A stretch of DNA of 13,490 nt from an uncultured Porphyromonas sp. Lineage in GTDB: Bacteria; Bacteroidota; Bacteroidia; Bacteroidales; Porphyromonadaceae. The notes beneath the pieces were generated by a model. That model was not told where the DNA came from, searched no databases, and saw only the letters and a list, made by a program, of their open reading frames with translations. The stretch is taken from the NCBI GenBank assembly GCA_900546675.1, contig URDQ01000057.1:1-13490 (forward strand), in the 5' to 3' direction. The position numbers were made by a program, and so were the translations under genes. Of the stretch, positions 1-6,713 are shown piece after piece. How positions within the stretch are numbered: position 1 is the first letter of the stretch; each line of letters begins with the position of its first letter.

Positions 1-15
1 ACGTAGGCGCAAAAC

Positions 16-55
16 GATTCCTCCGAAGTTTCATTTGATTCCTCCGAAGTTTCAT
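16..55. repeat. Tandem 19-bp direct repeat, 21-bp period
   Basis: The 19-mer GATTCCTCCGAAGTTTCAT occurs at 16-34 and again, without mismatch, at 37-55, separated by TT. It lies in non-coding DNA about 210 bp upstream of the receptor gene and 8 bp before the first CCACGTGG palindrome. Two copies are seen, and the array could continue beyond the left edge. The copies contain no extended dyad, so they are not hairpins. Function unknown; an intergenic repeat family or a protein-binding array are both possible. Confidence 0.85.
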
Positions 56-62
56 ATCGCGC

Positions 63-114
63 CCACGTGGAGAAAACTTTATATCCACGTGGCGATTTAA
101 GATTTTCCACGTGG
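63..114. repeat. Three CCACGTGG palindromes at exact 22-bp spacing
   Basis: The perfect 8-bp palindrome CCACGTGG is at 63-70, 85-92 and 107-114. Starts are exactly 22 bp apart, about two helical turns, so a protein bound at each would face the same side of the DNA. The spacers are AT-rich and differ from one another. Two copies carry AG after the palindrome and one carries CG. The block sits about 150 bp upstream of the receptor ATG and about 100 bp upstream of its likely promoter. It could be an operator array for a dimeric regulator or part of an intergenic repeat family; the sequence alone does not decide. Confidence 0.8.
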
Positions 115-209
115 AGATTGTTGTTTTCTGAAGCTCATCCTATCTTTTTCTGCTTTATAAGTGAAGATATATCGTGTTTCCCCGATAGGAGTCATTAGGG
201 ATTCGTTTT

Positions 210-222
210 TTTTGTAATATTG
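210..222 (+). promoter_or_regulatory. Likely Bacteroidota-type -7 promoter box for the receptor gene
   Basis: TTTTG followed by TAATATTG matches the phylum -7 consensus TAnnTTTG at all but one fixed position. It has the same TTTTG-TA lead-in as the boxes before psd and mscS in this window. No clear -33 TTG is present at the usual distance. It ends 42 bp before the ATG at 265. An alternative box is TATCTTTT at 141-148, with a TTG 20 bp upstream at 118-120. Confidence 0.45.
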
Positions 223-264
223 CACCGAGAAAGAAAAGAACCAAAACAAAATAGTAATCGTCAA

Positions 265-2766
265 ATGGAACGTCTATTATCAACCCTTATCCGCAAAGCC
301 CTCCTAGTGACGGCCCTACTGCTTATTGCACTAACAGCTTCGGCGCAGACATCTCCTTGTCAGATCAGTGGCGTCGTTATGGACTCCGTACGTCACGAGG
401 CGATAGCCTACGCTACGATTGAGTACAAACTACTAGACGAGCAGTTGACAGGCGGAGCTGTGAGCAATGAGCAGGGACACTTCCAGATGGCACTACCCCA
501 TACGGGTAGCTACCAGCTAACGATTAGGTCGGTTGGCTTTCTGACTAAAGAGATGCGGGTCACGGCGCAGGCGGGACAGAACAGTCTAGACACGATCTAC
601 CTAGCACCCGATGCTCAGACTCTAGACGAGGTGCAGGTGGTGGCGCGACGCAAGCTCATCAAACTCTCTCCCAAAGGCTTGACCTATGATATGAAAAACG
701 ACGTCTTGGCTCAGACGGACAATCTCCTCTTTGCTCTGCGCAAGGTGCCCCTCGTCACTGTAGATGGAGAGGGAAATATACGTGTCAAGGGGTCGTCAAA
801 CTTCTCCGTCTACATAAACGGCTCGCCCTCTCGTGTTGCCTCGATGAACCCCACGGAGGTCTTGCGAGGCATCCCCGCCAGTAGCGTCAAGGGTATAGAG
901 GTGATCACACAGGTAGATGCTCGCTACGACGCCTCTGCTGGAGATGCTATCATCAATATCATCACTGAGAGCAAGAGCCTAGATGGGTACAGCGGCCTAG
1001 TCTCTCTGATGGGCTCTACAATCCCCAATATCAATGGCACCTCAAGTCTGACTCTCACTAAGGGTAAGCTTAGCGTAGCGCTCAACTACAACTATGACTA
1101 TACGCGTCATAAGGATCAGCCTGTGGATGTGTCTAGACGTACATTCCAAGGGGATAAGACGACCAGCCTCTTCAAGTCCTCCGAGGTAGCTGGTAGTAAC
1201 AATGATGGTGTCTTCCAAAACCATGTCGGTAGCTTGATGGGAGAGTACGCCATAGATAGCCTGAATAGCCTCTATGCTGATGGGCACCTCTTCGTCTCAT
1301 CGGTCTACACCACAGGGCTGTCTCAGCAGACTTTCGATCGTCCTAATGAGCCTACACGATATGCCACGTCGCTCAATCAGATGCGCTTGACCTCTGGCTC
1401 TGTAGAGGGTAACCTTATTTATCGCAATCTCTATGCTGCGGACAAGCAGCCCCGCTTCTCGATAGGTTATCGCTACGCTTACAACCCAGACCAGAGGTAC
1501 AAGGAGTGGACTGAGCGTCAGTACCGAGATGGCTTCACCAGCTGGGAGAGTTCTCTCTATGATGAGACACGACGTATGGAGCGTTCACGCGGAGGTCTGA
1601 GCGAGCATGCTCTACAGAGCGACTATCAGTTTATCTGGAGCGGAGGACACGCTCTGCAGGTAGGTGTCAAGGAGGTGCTACGACTGGGTAGCTCTCGCCC
1701 TGAGTACCATCTTTGGAACGAAGGCAAGGGCGACTGGCAAGAGGTGAATAACCCGCTCTACCGTCAGGGAGACATGAGTCAGCTGCAGAGCCTTACGTCA
1801 GCTTATGCCAACTACGCTTGGCAGGGTGAACGCTTCAGTCTCTCTGCTGGGGCACGAGGCACGCTGGTCTATGACAAGATAACTTTCTCGCAAAACAGTG
1901 AGGGAGACTTTCACAAGACAGGCGTAGACCTGATCCCTACGGCTACGCTCTCCTATATGCTGACTGAGCGCCAGCAACTTTCCCTCTCTTACAAGATGAA
2001 CCCTATCCGTCCTTCCATCTGGCGTCTCAATCCCTATCGAAGTCAGATGACAACCTACGACATCTCTTTTGGCAATCCTTACTTGCAGTCGGAGCTACAT
2101 CACAATGTAGACCTCTCCTATACATTCTTTTCGAACCAACTCTACCTCAGTCTAACGACGGGCTATGAGCAAACCAACAATGCGATTATGCCCGTAAGGT
2201 ATAGAGACCCCAAGAGTCCAGAGATACTGTATCATACCTTTGCTAATGCTGGCTTGCACCGTGTGCCGAACGCTTCGCTTTGGTTAAACTGGCGTCCTAT
2301 CATGCCCCTCTCGCTTACGTTCTTTGGAAGTTCTAGGTATCACCTCTTCGACTATCCTATCGAAGGACTCTCTCAGCGGAACTGGGAGCATATGCTCTCC
2401 GCCAATGTGGATGTCACGCTCCCCAAGTCGTGGTACCTAGGAGCTTCGTGGTACTACTATGCCAATCCGCCGACACTCCGCACGACCTACTCATACAACC
2501 ACGGGTACAGCTTCTACCTGAAGAAGAGCTTCTGGGACGACAAGCTGGATCTAACCTTGACGGCTCAGCACCCCTTCTCGCAATACATGCGCTTCGAGAC
2601 GAGACAGTGGGGCGACGACTTCGAGTATAACCAAAGGAATATGATCCAAGCGCGTGCTATCGGTCTAAAGATCACGTACAACTTCAACTCGGGCAAGAGC
2701 CGCAAGGTGACGCGCAACGAGTCTCTCGCCACCTCCGACCTAGACCAGAGGACTGGTGTGCAGTAG
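265..2766 (+). CDS. TonB-dependent-receptor-like outer-membrane beta-barrel protein
   Basis: An 833-residue outer-membrane protein. Residues 1-27 form a signal peptide: basic start, a hydrophobic run near 12-24, and a likely cut after ASA. Residues about 33-115 look like a CarboxypepD_reg-like beta-sandwich (QISGVVMDS, GHFQMALP, IRSVGFLTKE). A plug follows at about 137-235 (KVPLVTVDGEGNIRVKGSS, YINGSPSR, YDASAGDAIINI). The rest is a long barrel rich in alternating aromatic strands, ending near ITYNFNSGK with a polar tail. This matches the receptor-like family with an OMP_b-brl_3-type barrel. The substrate is unknown and no SusD partner adjoins. The reading frame is open from a TTG at 220, but that codon lies inside the likely promoter box and the signal peptide begins at the ATG at 265, so I use 265. 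It appears monocistronic, with a hairpin 26 bp after the stop. Confidence 0.9.
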   Translation: MERLLSTLIRKALLVTALLLIALTASAQTSPCQISGVVMDSVRHEAIAYATIEYKLLDEQLTGGAVSNEQGHFQMALPHTGSYQLTIRSVGFLTKEMRVTAQAGQNSLDTIYLAPDAQTLDEVQVVARRKLIKLSPKGLTYDMKNDVLAQTDNLLFALRKVPLVTVDGEGNIRVKGSSNFSVYINGSPSRVASMNPTEVLRGIPASSVKGIEVITQVDARYDASAGDAIINIITESKSLDGYSGLVSLMGSTIPNINGTSSLTLTKGKLSVALNYNYDYTRHKDQPVDVSRRTFQGDKTTSLFKSSEVAGSNNDGVFQNHVGSLMGEYAIDSLNSLYADGHLFVSSVYTTGLSQQTFDRPNEPTRYATSLNQMRLTSGSVEGNLIYRNLYAADKQPRFSIGYRYAYNPDQRYKEWTERQYRDGFTSWESSLYDETRRMERSRGGLSEHALQSDYQFIWSGGHALQVGVKEVLRLGSSRPEYHLWNEGKGDWQEVNNPLYRQGDMSQLQSLTSAYANYAWQGERFSLSAGARGTLVYDKITFSQNSEGDFHKTGVDLIPTATLSYMLTERQQLSLSYKMNPIRPSIWRLNPYRSQMTTYDISFGNPYLQSELHHNVDLSYTFFSNQLYLSLTTGYEQTNNAIMPVRYRDPKSPEILYHTFANAGLHRVPNASLWLNWRPIMPLSLTFFGSSRYHLFDYPIEGLSQRNWEHMLSANVDVTLPKSWYLGASWYYYANPPTLRTTYSYNHGYSFYLKKSFWDDKLDLTLTAQHPFSQYMRFETRQWGDDFEYNQRNMIQARAIGLKITYNFNSGKSRKVTRNESLATSDLDQRTGVQ

Positions 2767-2791
2767 CCTAGACTCCGCAACTCTCACGAGT

Positions 2792-2834
2792 AGCCCGATG
2801 TAGGGACACTATCCGTGCGTCCCTGCATCGGGCT
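2792..2834 (+). terminator. Strong stem-loop terminator after the receptor gene
   Basis: AGCCCGATGTAGGGAC (2792-2807) pairs with GTCCCTGCATCGGGCT (2819-2834). This gives a 16-bp stem with one G-U pair and an 11-nt loop, starting 26 bp after the receptor stop. The downstream tract (ATACGACTTT) has only a short U run, so it is a terminator-like hairpin without a classic U tail. It cleanly separates the receptor from the psd unit. Confidence 0.7.
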
Positions 2835-2880
2835 ATACGACTTTGTGGATGGAAGAGTGGGAGTAGAGCTTTGGGGGCTA

Positions 2881-2893
2881 TTTTGTATCTTTG
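2881..2893 (+). promoter_or_regulatory. -7 promoter box for psd-pssA-DUF4834
   Basis: TTTTG followed by TATCTTTG is an exact match to TAnnTTTG, located 45 bp before the psd ATG. A TTTG at 2870-2873 is only 12 bp upstream, closer than the usual 19-21 bp, so the -33 element is weak or unusual. Transcription would start just after 2893, leaving a leader of roughly 40 nt. Confidence 0.6.
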
Positions 2894-2938
2894 CCTATCA
2901 TAATTACTGCCGATTCCTATTCTACTTATTAATCCATA

Positions 2939-3613
2939 ATGAAAAAGGTACGACTACATCGCGAGGGGGTGGGGCTCCTCATCTCATTCTTTCTCATACT
3001 GACGTTGGCTTGCTGGGCAACCTTTGTCTTTGTACCCTTTAAGGGGATATTTATCTTGACCCTACTGGTGTCGCTTACGGTGATGGGGCTAGCGCTAAAC
3101 TTCTTTCGTTTCCCTAGGCGTAGCAACAGCGAGGCGGCCAATAGACGTCTCATCGTAGCGCCGGCCGATGGCAAGGTGGTGGTTATGGAGGAGGTCGAGG
3201 AGCCTGAGCTACTGGGACGCCGCTGTCTCAAGCTCTCGATCTTTATGTCGCTCTACAATGTGCACGCTAACTGGGTCGCCTGCAATGGCACGATCACCTA
3301 TGTGGAGCATCAGAGCGGTGCTTACTACAAGGCTTTTCTCCCTAAGAGTAGTGTGCTCAATGAGCGGTCGGCGGTGATCATTCGTACGGATGGTGGTCAT
3401 GAGGTGCTAGAGCGTCAGATCGCTGGTGCTGTGGCACGTCGTATCGCTACCTACCCGAAGGTGGGTGACGAGGTGACGGTCGAGGACTTCCTTGGCTTCA
3501 TCAAGTTTGGCTCACGCATCGACCTTTACCTGCCACTGGGTACGGAGATAGCGATCCAGATAGGCGATGAAGTGGTGGGCGGTGAGACTACGCTGGGCTA
3601 TCTGCCCCAATAG
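2939..3613 (+). CDS. psd: Phosphatidylserine decarboxylase proenzyme
   Basis: This 224-residue protein converts phosphatidylserine to phosphatidylethanolamine, the last step of PE synthesis at the inner membrane. Two hydrophobic segments (about 11-32 and 36-54) anchor the N-terminus. The catalytic core shows APADGKV (Asp77), NVHAN (His109) and, near the C-terminus, FIKFGSRID. In that motif the chain is expected to cut itself between Gly191 and Ser192, leaving the pyruvoyl cofactor on Ser192. The FGSR form replaces the LGST of the long E. coli enzyme, and the short length fits the small PSD class found in Bacteroidota. The ATG at 2939 is the first in frame after the promoter box. The next gene, 39 bp downstream, makes its substrate, so the two are almost certainly co-transcribed. 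Confidence 0.93.
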   Translation: MKKVRLHREGVGLLISFFLILTLACWATFVFVPFKGIFILTLLVSLTVMGLALNFFRFPRRSNSEAANRRLIVAPADGKVVVMEEVEEPELLGRRCLKLSIFMSLYNVHANWVACNGTITYVEHQSGAYYKAFLPKSSVLNERSAVIIRTDGGHEVLERQIAGAVARRIATYPKVGDEVTVEDFLGFIKFGSRIDLYLPLGTEIAIQIGDEVVGGETTLGYLPQ

Positions 3614-3652
3614 GCACGCTTCTTGCTGTATGATGATCAAAACAACGCTGTG

Positions 3653-4420
3653 ATGAAGATCAGACAATTTATCCCCAATCTCCTAACGCTGTGCAACCTC
3701 CTCTCGGGTGCAGCAGCGATCATCTCGATCCTATACTATAAGGAGTACCAGATGGGTGCCATCTGGATTGCGGTGGGTGCTCTCTTTGACCTGCTCGATG
3801 GTATGGTGGCGCGTCTCCTGCATGCGACCTCTCCGATAGGGGCTGACCTAGACTCGCTCTCAGATGTGGTCACCTTTGGCTTAGCACCAGCACTACTAGC
3901 TCTCTGCACGATGGAGGGGAGACTACTGGCGAGTGGCTATACGGAGTCTACGGCTCTGATGATGTCGCTACCTTTTCTCCTGATCCTACCTTTTGCAGCC
4001 TACCGCTTGGCACTCTTTAATAATGATACGGGGTCGAGCAATTACTTTCGTGGGCTACCGGTGCCCGCCTCTGCGCTCTTGTGGATCGGCATCTCGCTCT
4101 CCACTTGTGCCTGTGCGGTGGATACGCTTTCGCTAGTGACTAGCTACGGATTGCTAATTCTCTCTTGCATCCTGATGGTGAGCCGTATACCGATGCTCTC
4201 GCTGAAGCATCTAAGCGCACAGATGAAAGCGCCTCACGGTACGATCATTCTCATCGCATGGTGCGCTATCCTAGTTCCTGCGGGCTGTCTCTATATATGG
4301 CTAGGCTCTGTAGCGAGTACCCTGCGCCTAGTGATGATGCTCTACATCCTCGTCTCGCTGATCATCGGTCAGCAGATCAAGAGCAATTCGGACGCTATCG
4401 ATGCTACGACTCAACAATAA
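3653..4420 (+). CDS. pssA: CDP-diacylglycerol--serine O-phosphatidyltransferase
   Basis: A 255-residue integral membrane enzyme that joins CDP-diacylglycerol and L-serine to give phosphatidylserine, the substrate of the preceding gene product. It carries the complete CDP-alcohol phosphatidyltransferase signature D-x2-D-G-x2-A-R-x8-G-x3-D-x3-D: Asp46, Asp49, Gly50, Ala53, Arg54, Gly63, Asp67 and Asp71. Several hydrophobic helices follow (about 74-100, 105-125, 140-175, 200-245), consistent with the multi-pass type II synthase rather than the soluble E. coli type. The frame is open from a TTG at 3623, but MKIRQFIPNLLTLCNLLSG is the usual family N-terminus, so the ATG at 3653 is chosen. It lies 39 bp after psd and 20 bp before the next gene. 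Confidence 0.93.
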   Translation: MKIRQFIPNLLTLCNLLSGAAAIISILYYKEYQMGAIWIAVGALFDLLDGMVARLLHATSPIGADLDSLSDVVTFGLAPALLALCTMEGRLLASGYTESTALMMSLPFLLILPFAAYRLALFNNDTGSSNYFRGLPVPASALLWIGISLSTCACAVDTLSLVTSYGLLILSCILMVSRIPMLSLKHLSAQMKAPHGTIILIAWCAILVPAGCLYIWLGSVASTLRLVMMLYILVSLIIGQQIKSNSDAIDATTQQ

Positions 4421-4440
4421 CCCCTTAATCTAACTCCGAT

Positions 4441-4722
4441 ATGGAATTCATACTTGGTCTGATCATCGTCTTAGTAGTTACGTACCTGCTTATTAGATAC
4501 TTTGCGCCTCGCATATTACAGTGGATGGTGAAGCGCTACATACAGCAGGCTGATCCGCACGTTAAGTCACGAAAAGCACCACGCAAAGGGTGGCACTCAG
4601 CCACTTCACAGCAAAGCTCTGCGAAGAGCCAGCCACAGCAGGGCAAGCTCGATATGAAGGATATAGCGAAGAAGAAGTTTGAGAAGGATCAAGGGGAGTA
4701 CGTAGACTTTGAGGAGGAGTAA
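4441..4722 (+). CDS. Small DUF4834-like single-pass membrane protein
   Basis: A 93-residue protein with one hydrophobic helix at about 3-22 (FILGLIIVLVVTYLLIRYF). A basic, polar, probably disordered middle follows (residues about 35-70, many Lys/Ser/Gln), then a charged tail DIAKKKFEKDQGEYVDFEEE. The pattern of one N-terminal helix plus a KKxFEKxxGEYVDFEE-like tail resembles the DUF4834 family of Bacteroidota, which has no known function. It starts 20 bp after pssA and ends the phospholipid unit, so a membrane-linked role is likely from context only. The ATG at 4441 is the only sensible start. A 10-bp hairpin begins 4 bp after the stop. Confidence 0.75.
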   Translation: MEFILGLIIVLVVTYLLIRYFAPRILQWMVKRYIQQADPHVKSRKAPRKGWHSATSQQSSAKSQPQQGKLDMKDIAKKKFEKDQGEYVDFEEE

Positions 4723-4725
4723 GAG

Positions 4726-4752
4726 GAGACTGTTGACTTTTGCAACAGTCTC
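4726..4752 (+). terminator. Hairpin terminator after DUF4834 gene, copy of a local repeat
   Basis: GAGACTGTTG (4726-4735) pairs perfectly with CAACAGTCTC (4743-4752) around the 7-nt loop ACTTTTG. It begins 4 bp after the stop codon. The stem and loop are repeated almost exactly at 4992-5017, where they close the convergent dnaB gene. It is not followed by a T run on this strand. Confidence 0.6.
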
Positions 4753-4991
4753 AAGAGGGTGCGCAAACAAAAAGAGACTGCCACGGTAAGGTGACAGTCT
4801 CGTCAATGGGTTGCTTTAGTAGCGGACTAAATGTCTTAGTAGGGAGACTGTTGCATAAAGGCGAATCGCTGTGTTGCTTTCGGGATTCGGCTTCGGTCAC
4901 ATACGGAGGTATGCTCCCTTCAGACCTCACCCTCAGCGCCTTGCGCTTCATCCTTTCTGCAAAGTCATAACAATCTTGCTTGCAAGATTGT

Positions 4992-5017
4992 GAGACTGTT
5001 GACTTTTGCAACAGTCT
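4992..5017 (-). terminator. Hairpin overlapping the dnaB stop codon
   Basis: GAGACTGTTG (4992-5001) faces CAACAGTCT (5009-5017), a 9-bp stem with loop ACTTTTG on the plus strand. The last base of the dnaB TAA (5017) is also the outer stem base, so on the minus strand the hairpin starts inside the stop codon. It is the same sequence as the hairpin at 4726-4752. Its likely role is bidirectional termination between convergent units. Confidence 0.55.
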
Positions 5018-6609
5018 TAAAAGGGGAAGTCTCTCTCCTCGTCGTCAGAGGTCATCGGGTTGAAGTCTGAGGCTCCAGCGTTAAACGACTGATCGAAGGG
5101 GTGGGGCGCACTGCCTGCAGAAGAGCCGCTAGGCGCCAATGTCGCAGCAGAGCGAGCTTTACCGCCATTGATCTGAGAGGTGTAGTGCATGTTAGCCTCC
5201 TCGAGTGCGTAGAACTTAGCAAACTCTCCACGAAATCCGATCCGCACATCGCCGATCGGTCCGTTACGGTGCTTGGCAATGATGAAGTAACCGATACCCT
5301 TCGTATCTCCATAGTCATCCTGCATAATGCCATAGACCTCGGGTCTGTGTAGGAAGCAAACCATATCGGCGTCCTGCTCGATAGCTCCTGACTCACGCAG
5401 GTCGGAGAGCTGTGGCACCTTACTATTTGTACCGCTATCGTTCTTGCGTCGCTCGACATCTCGGTTGAGCTGTGAGAGGGCGATGATGGGTATGTCAAGC
5501 TCCTTGGCAAGCATCTTGAGCGAGCGGGAGATGATACTGACCTCTTGCTCACGGTTGTCAAAGTTCATACCACTAGCGTTCATGAGCTGGAGGTAGTCGA
5601 TGATGATGATCTTGATGTCATGCTCCCTCACGAGACGGCGCACCTTAGTACGTAGCTCGAAGACGGAGAGACTGGGCGTATCGTCAATGTAGAGCGGCGT
5701 ATTCTCCAATACGCTGATACGTTCGTCAAGTTGCGTCCACTCAAAGTTCTCGAGCTGACCGCTTTTGAGCTTTTCGCCAGGGAGCTCACAGACGTTACTG
5801 ATAAGACGCTTGACCAGCTGTACGCTACTCATCTCAAGGTTAAAGAGGGCAACGGGTATCTTATTGTCCACAGCGATGTACTTTGCCATCGATAAGACGA
5901 AGGCTGTCTTACCGATAGCGGGGCGCGCAGCGATGATGATGAGGTCTGACTTTTGCCAGCCTGCTGTCATCGCATCGATGCCGTCAAAGCCTGAGGAGAT
6001 ACCGCTGATACCCTCGGCACTATTGGCCGCTGCCTTGATGTCGTCGATAGCAATCTTGAGAACGCTATCAATAGGCTGTACATCTTTGCGAAGATGCTTC
6101 TGCGATAGTGCGAAGAGTGTTCCCTCGGCGGTCTCCATCTGATCCTCGATGTCGATGGTATCTTCGTAAGCTGCAGTGAGTACCTCGGTAGAGAACTTGA
6201 TGAGATTGCGACTCAGTGCTTTCTGCGCCACAATCATAGCGTGGTACTCTAGGTTGCCCGCACTGATGACTCGGTTGCTTAGGTCGACGAGAAAGGGCAT
6301 CCCCCCAACCTGATCCAGCTTGCCCTCACGCTGTAGTCTCTGACTGACAGTGTGCAGGTCTATGGGTTGCTCCTCCAGACTAAGGTCTCGCATGACCTCG
6401 AAGATGGTCTGGTGCGCATTGACGTAGAAGCTCTCAGGCTCTAGGATCGTGCTAATCTCGGAGAAGGCTTCCTTCTCTAGTAGTATGGCGCCTAGTACCG
6501 CCTCCTCTATGTCTGTGGCTTGAGGTGGTACACGTCCCTCGGTCGTGCGATCGAGCGAGGCTTGTGGCTTGCGGAGCTGCTTTTGTTGTGTCGTCTTTAG
6601 GGGGGGCAT
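5017..6609 (-). CDS. dnaB: Replicative DNA helicase DnaB
   Basis: This 530-residue protein is the hexameric 5'-3' helicase that unwinds the replication fork and contacts primase. Residues about 29-130 are the N-terminal helical domain (PPQATDIEEAVLGAIL). After a linker, the RecA-like ATPase domain begins near 195 (GISSGFDGID). Walker A is ARPAIGKT (228-235, Lys234), the catalytic Glu is in NLEM (Glu259), and Walker B is IIIIDYLQL (Asp338). Also visible are LSQLNR (378-383), LSDLRESGAIEQDAD, and the KHRNG loop with the probable arginine finger Arg448. Walker A has Ala-Ile where many DnaB proteins have Ser/Gly-Met, a conservative change. No intein is present. The tail after about 480 is low-complexity Ser/Ala/Gly and ends in an acidic-aromatic DEERDFPF. 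It is the last gene of the minus-strand run, 104 bp after lepA. Confidence 0.97.
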   Translation of the reverse strand: MPPLKTTQQKQLRKPQASLDRTTEGRVPPQATDIEEAVLGAILLEKEAFSEISTILEPESFYVNAHQTIFEVMRDLSLEEQPIDLHTVSQRLQREGKLDQVGGMPFLVDLSNRVISAGNLEYHAMIVAQKALSRNLIKFSTEVLTAAYEDTIDIEDQMETAEGTLFALSQKHLRKDVQPIDSVLKIAIDDIKAAANSAEGISGISSGFDGIDAMTAGWQKSDLIIIAARPAIGKTAFVLSMAKYIAVDNKIPVALFNLEMSSVQLVKRLISNVCELPGEKLKSGQLENFEWTQLDERISVLENTPLYIDDTPSLSVFELRTKVRRLVREHDIKIIIIDYLQLMNASGMNFDNREQEVSIISRSLKMLAKELDIPIIALSQLNRDVERRKNDSGTNSKVPQLSDLRESGAIEQDADMVCFLHRPEVYGIMQDDYGDTKGIGYFIIAKHRNGPIGDVRIGFRGEFAKFYALEEANMHYTSQINGGKARSAATLAPSGSSAGSAPHPFDQSFNAGASDFNPMTSDDEERDFPF

Positions 6610-6660
6610 AGGTTAGTTCGTTTGGCTAGGTGAATTGTTACGTACAGGGGACAAGCGGGT

Positions 6661-6683
6661 AGCCTAGACGAGGAGCCTAGGCT
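6661..6683 (-). terminator. Stem-loop in the lepA-dnaB gap
   Basis: AGCCTAG (6661-6667) pairs with CTAGGCT (6677-6683), a 7-bp stem with a 9-nt loop, about 30 bp after the lepA stop. It has no T run. It may attenuate or process the message between lepA and dnaB; evidence for true termination is weak. Confidence 0.3.
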
Positions 6684-6713
6684 GTGGTGATGAAAGAAAC
6701 TGTAATAGTGGCT

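Larger units (their letters stand above)
4726..5018. repeat. Structured repeat-like block between convergent genes
   Basis: This 293-bp non-coding block holds seven AGACTG/CAGTCT arms. They comprise a 25-bp hairpin copied at both ends (4727-4751 and 4993-5017, same stem and loop) and a related hairpin at 4774-4801. A further single arm, AGACTGTTGCA (4845-4855), is a perfect inverted match to TGCAACAGTCT (5007-5017). That pair bounds a 173-bp inner unit. Inside are small dyads: CGAATC/GATTCG (4862-4889), CATAC/GTATG (4900-4913), AGCGC/GCGCT (4935-4947) and CAATCTTGC/GCAAGATTG (4971-4990). Open frames of 76 and 86 codons cross it on the two strands, but both run through the hairpins and look incidental. 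It could be a MITE-like insertion, a dispersed repeat, or a structured RNA that also terminates both neighbours. Confidence 0.65.

Noticed and set aside
63..114. CRISPR-like array
   Set aside because: The repeats are only 8 bp, spacers are 14 bp, and there are no cas genes.
228..235. Altered Walker A of DnaB as a sign of inactivity
   Set aside because: These plus-strand numbers are residue positions: the core GKT is intact and Ala-Ile for Ser-Met is conservative, with all other motifs present.
220..264. TTG start 15 codons upstream of the receptor ATG
   Set aside because: It would place a basic leader before the signal peptide and overlaps the likely -7 box; the ATG at 265 gives a normal signal sequence.
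4740..5011. Open frames of 76 (plus) and 86 (minus) codons in the repeat block
   Set aside because: Both run through hairpin arms, show no domain or signal peptide, and overlap each other; they look like by-products of the repeat.
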